This document shows positions 6,301 to 6,576 of a stretch of 6,576 nt of DNA, piece by piece. The position numbers were made by a program, and so were the translations under genes. The DNA lies in NCBI GenBank assembly GCA_016789165.1, contig JAEURL010000691.1, positions 1 through 6,576 on the forward strand, written 5' to 3'. The DNA comes from Anaerolineales bacterium (lineage in GTDB: Bacteria > Chloroflexota > Anaerolineae > Anaerolineales > UBA6663). The notes under the pieces were generated by a model. The model did not search any database. It saw only the letters and a list, made by a program, of their open reading frames with translations, and had not been told where the DNA came from. Position 1 is the first letter of the stretch. The number at the start of each line of letters is the position of its first letter.

Positions 6301-6576
6301 GGCGCGCACGCTGGGCGATGAGCACGGCCTGGCCTGGTTCACCTGGGAGATGGGCGAGATCCAGCGCGTGGCCGGCGAGCTGGACGAGGCGCGCCGCTGG
6401 TATGACGAGGCCCAGGTTCTGTTCGAACGCATCCCGGATCACAGCGGCCAGATCTTCTATCACCGCGGCCGCGGCGATCTGGCGGCCGCGCAGGGCGATC
6501 CGGCCGAGGCGCAGCGCCAATTCCAGGCCAGCCTGGACCTCACCCGCCAAGTGCCGCACGAGTGGGGGGCGGCTTA
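3374..6576 (+). CDS. AfsR/SARP-like STAND regulator: winged helix, BTAD, NB-ARC ATPase, TPR (3' end outside window)
   Basis: This is an ATP-dependent transcriptional regulator, open for 1067 codons to the window edge. Residues about 32-104 form an OmpR/SARP-type winged helix (LLLAYLLLNPG, then HLAGLLWPESPEAAARKNLR). Residues 125-256 are the bacterial transcriptional activation domain (YQGELLPGFY, then ELGVAPSAETEALYRRL). A Pro/Ala linker (257-291) leads to FVGRE (292-296), Walker A GPGGAGKT (316-323), Walker B LLLVLDNFEHL (387-397), sensor VTSR (420-423) and GLPLG (498-502). A second winged-helix-like segment ends with LHELVRQY (607-614). From about 640 onward are helical TPR-like repeats, for example GELDEARRWYDEAQVLF. 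In STAND proteins the repeats sense a ligand or partner and ATP binding drives oligomerisation. The start is uncertain: ATG 3374 or in-frame ATG 3383, which sits 10 nt after GGGAG. A TAG at 3359-3361 excludes starts further upstream. It is divergent from the operon, which it may control; the target and signal are unknown. Confidence 0.93.
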   Translation, partial: MKSMEVRQSKVLLRQTTHDTAGWTVAPAPLEATLFGRLTVTLNGERVERQMARPTQLLLAYLLLNPGLPHRREHLAGLLWPESPEAAARKNLRNAVWQLRKVLGEAWVLAEKETITWEAARAVTDVARLMEATGPADVEALQAATAAYQGELLPGFYADWLQPERERLRGVFERRMHQLLERLAEAGRWPEVKAGAERWIALGHVPEPAYRFLMQAGAAGGDRAGTAAAYRRCVQALQTELGVAPSAETEALYRRLTQAPGPSERRSAPPAEAASAGAGPRPHPLPIPPTVFVGREQELNELAALLNTTRLVTVFGPGGAGKTRLALEAAHTLPPAAFPEGAAFAALAGLRDVEQLVPAIAQAAGFSFYSTQDARAQLAEYLRPRRLLLVLDNFEHLVSPASVGLVAELLAAAPQLKVLVTSRVRLNLAGEQLFRVGGMAWPEPAAGAPPAAADSVAASAAYIAVQLFVYSAARAAPEFTLTAENLPAVLEICRLVQGLPLGIVLATAWLAVLTPAEIAREIEQSLSFLEADLGDLPERQRSLGAVFDASWTLLSEEERAALTELAVFQSAFTREAARHVAGVTPRTLLALVHKSWLQPENGGRCRLHELVRQYLLERRPAAAEVWHACQRRHAAYFAGSLHHLSPRLRDQQLSAVSELMAAELNDITAAWHWLVENNEVEAAVYQMLPALYRYCEVHFQGFRLLPLLAAAQAAARRLPDTAASRQALAILLTAQAAFVRSGAPVRIMVLETAAPAHEAALREAWALAGRAEDLLRLSCWGPLLASIYGWLLDADDAMRQLRALLPLLAGPEPERRWELAFVRQSLGRLIYMRLPDEQPAERLAEAAQHLQAALALFQQTGDERETSYTLRLIGIVHLIQQQLPEAAGCLRAAQARMEAAGDWSNAAAVDWLLADIDLRRGRFEAALGHLRGMARRFVERGHLRNAAAALSRESYEALRYSSVAHALEVRRQTLALARTLGDEHGLAWFTWEMGEIQRVAGELDEARRWYDEAQVLFERIPDHSGQIFYHRGRGDLAAAQGDPAEAQRQFQASLDLTRQVPHEWGAA

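Noticed and set aside
5201..6559. Long open frame on the minus strand, 452 codons
   Set aside because: It is antisense to the TPR region of the regulator. The plus-strand frame is continuous with the ATPase domain and shows helical repeats, while the antisense product is low-complexity.
3374..6576. STAND protein as an anti-phage (Avs-like) defence protein
   Set aside because: The N-terminal winged helix plus BTAD points to transcription control, and no nuclease, protease or other effector domain is seen.

Overview
The window is very GC-rich and gene-dense. A leftward gene block (minus strand) and one large rightward gene (plus strand) are separated by a 159-bp divergent intergenic region. 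The large gene encodes a BTAD-type winged-helix / NB-ARC ATPase / TPR regulator. That architecture, the high GC and heavy use of GCCGGC-like words suggest a Chloroflexota bacterium (Anaerolineae- or Caldilineae-like). A high-GC actinomycete is the main alternative. This assignment is inference from protein style, not a database result.

Minus strand, in order of transcription (right to left): an unrecognised 160-residue protein (2732-3214), a PIG-L/LmbE-family zinc N-deacetylase (1839-2711, with an alternative GTG start at 2735), a 12-helix MFS transporter (698-1888), and a decayed FAD-dependent monooxygenase/epoxidase-like pseudogene (about 15-660). The first three are tightly packed. The GTG start of the deacetylase overlaps the upstream stop by 4 bp, and the deacetylase and transporter overlap by 50 bp. 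Every start has a Shine-Dalgarno-like sequence 6 nt upstream. They look like one translationally coupled operon.

Plus strand, 3374 to the right edge: the first 1067 codons of an AfsR/SARP-like STAND regulator. It has an N-terminal DNA-binding winged helix, a BTAD, a complete NB-ARC-like ATPase core and a long helical repeat region still open at the window end. It is transcribed divergently from the operon and is a natural candidate to control it, but no operator was identified.

Nothing seen here proves a new system. The most plausible unexplored unit is the three-gene cassette of orphan protein, PIG-L deacetylase and MFS exporter beside its own STAND regulator, with a redox tailoring enzyme now lost. 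It could be a remnant or streamlined small-molecule modification and export locus. No tRNA, rRNA, CRISPR array, insertion sequence or convincing terminator was found.
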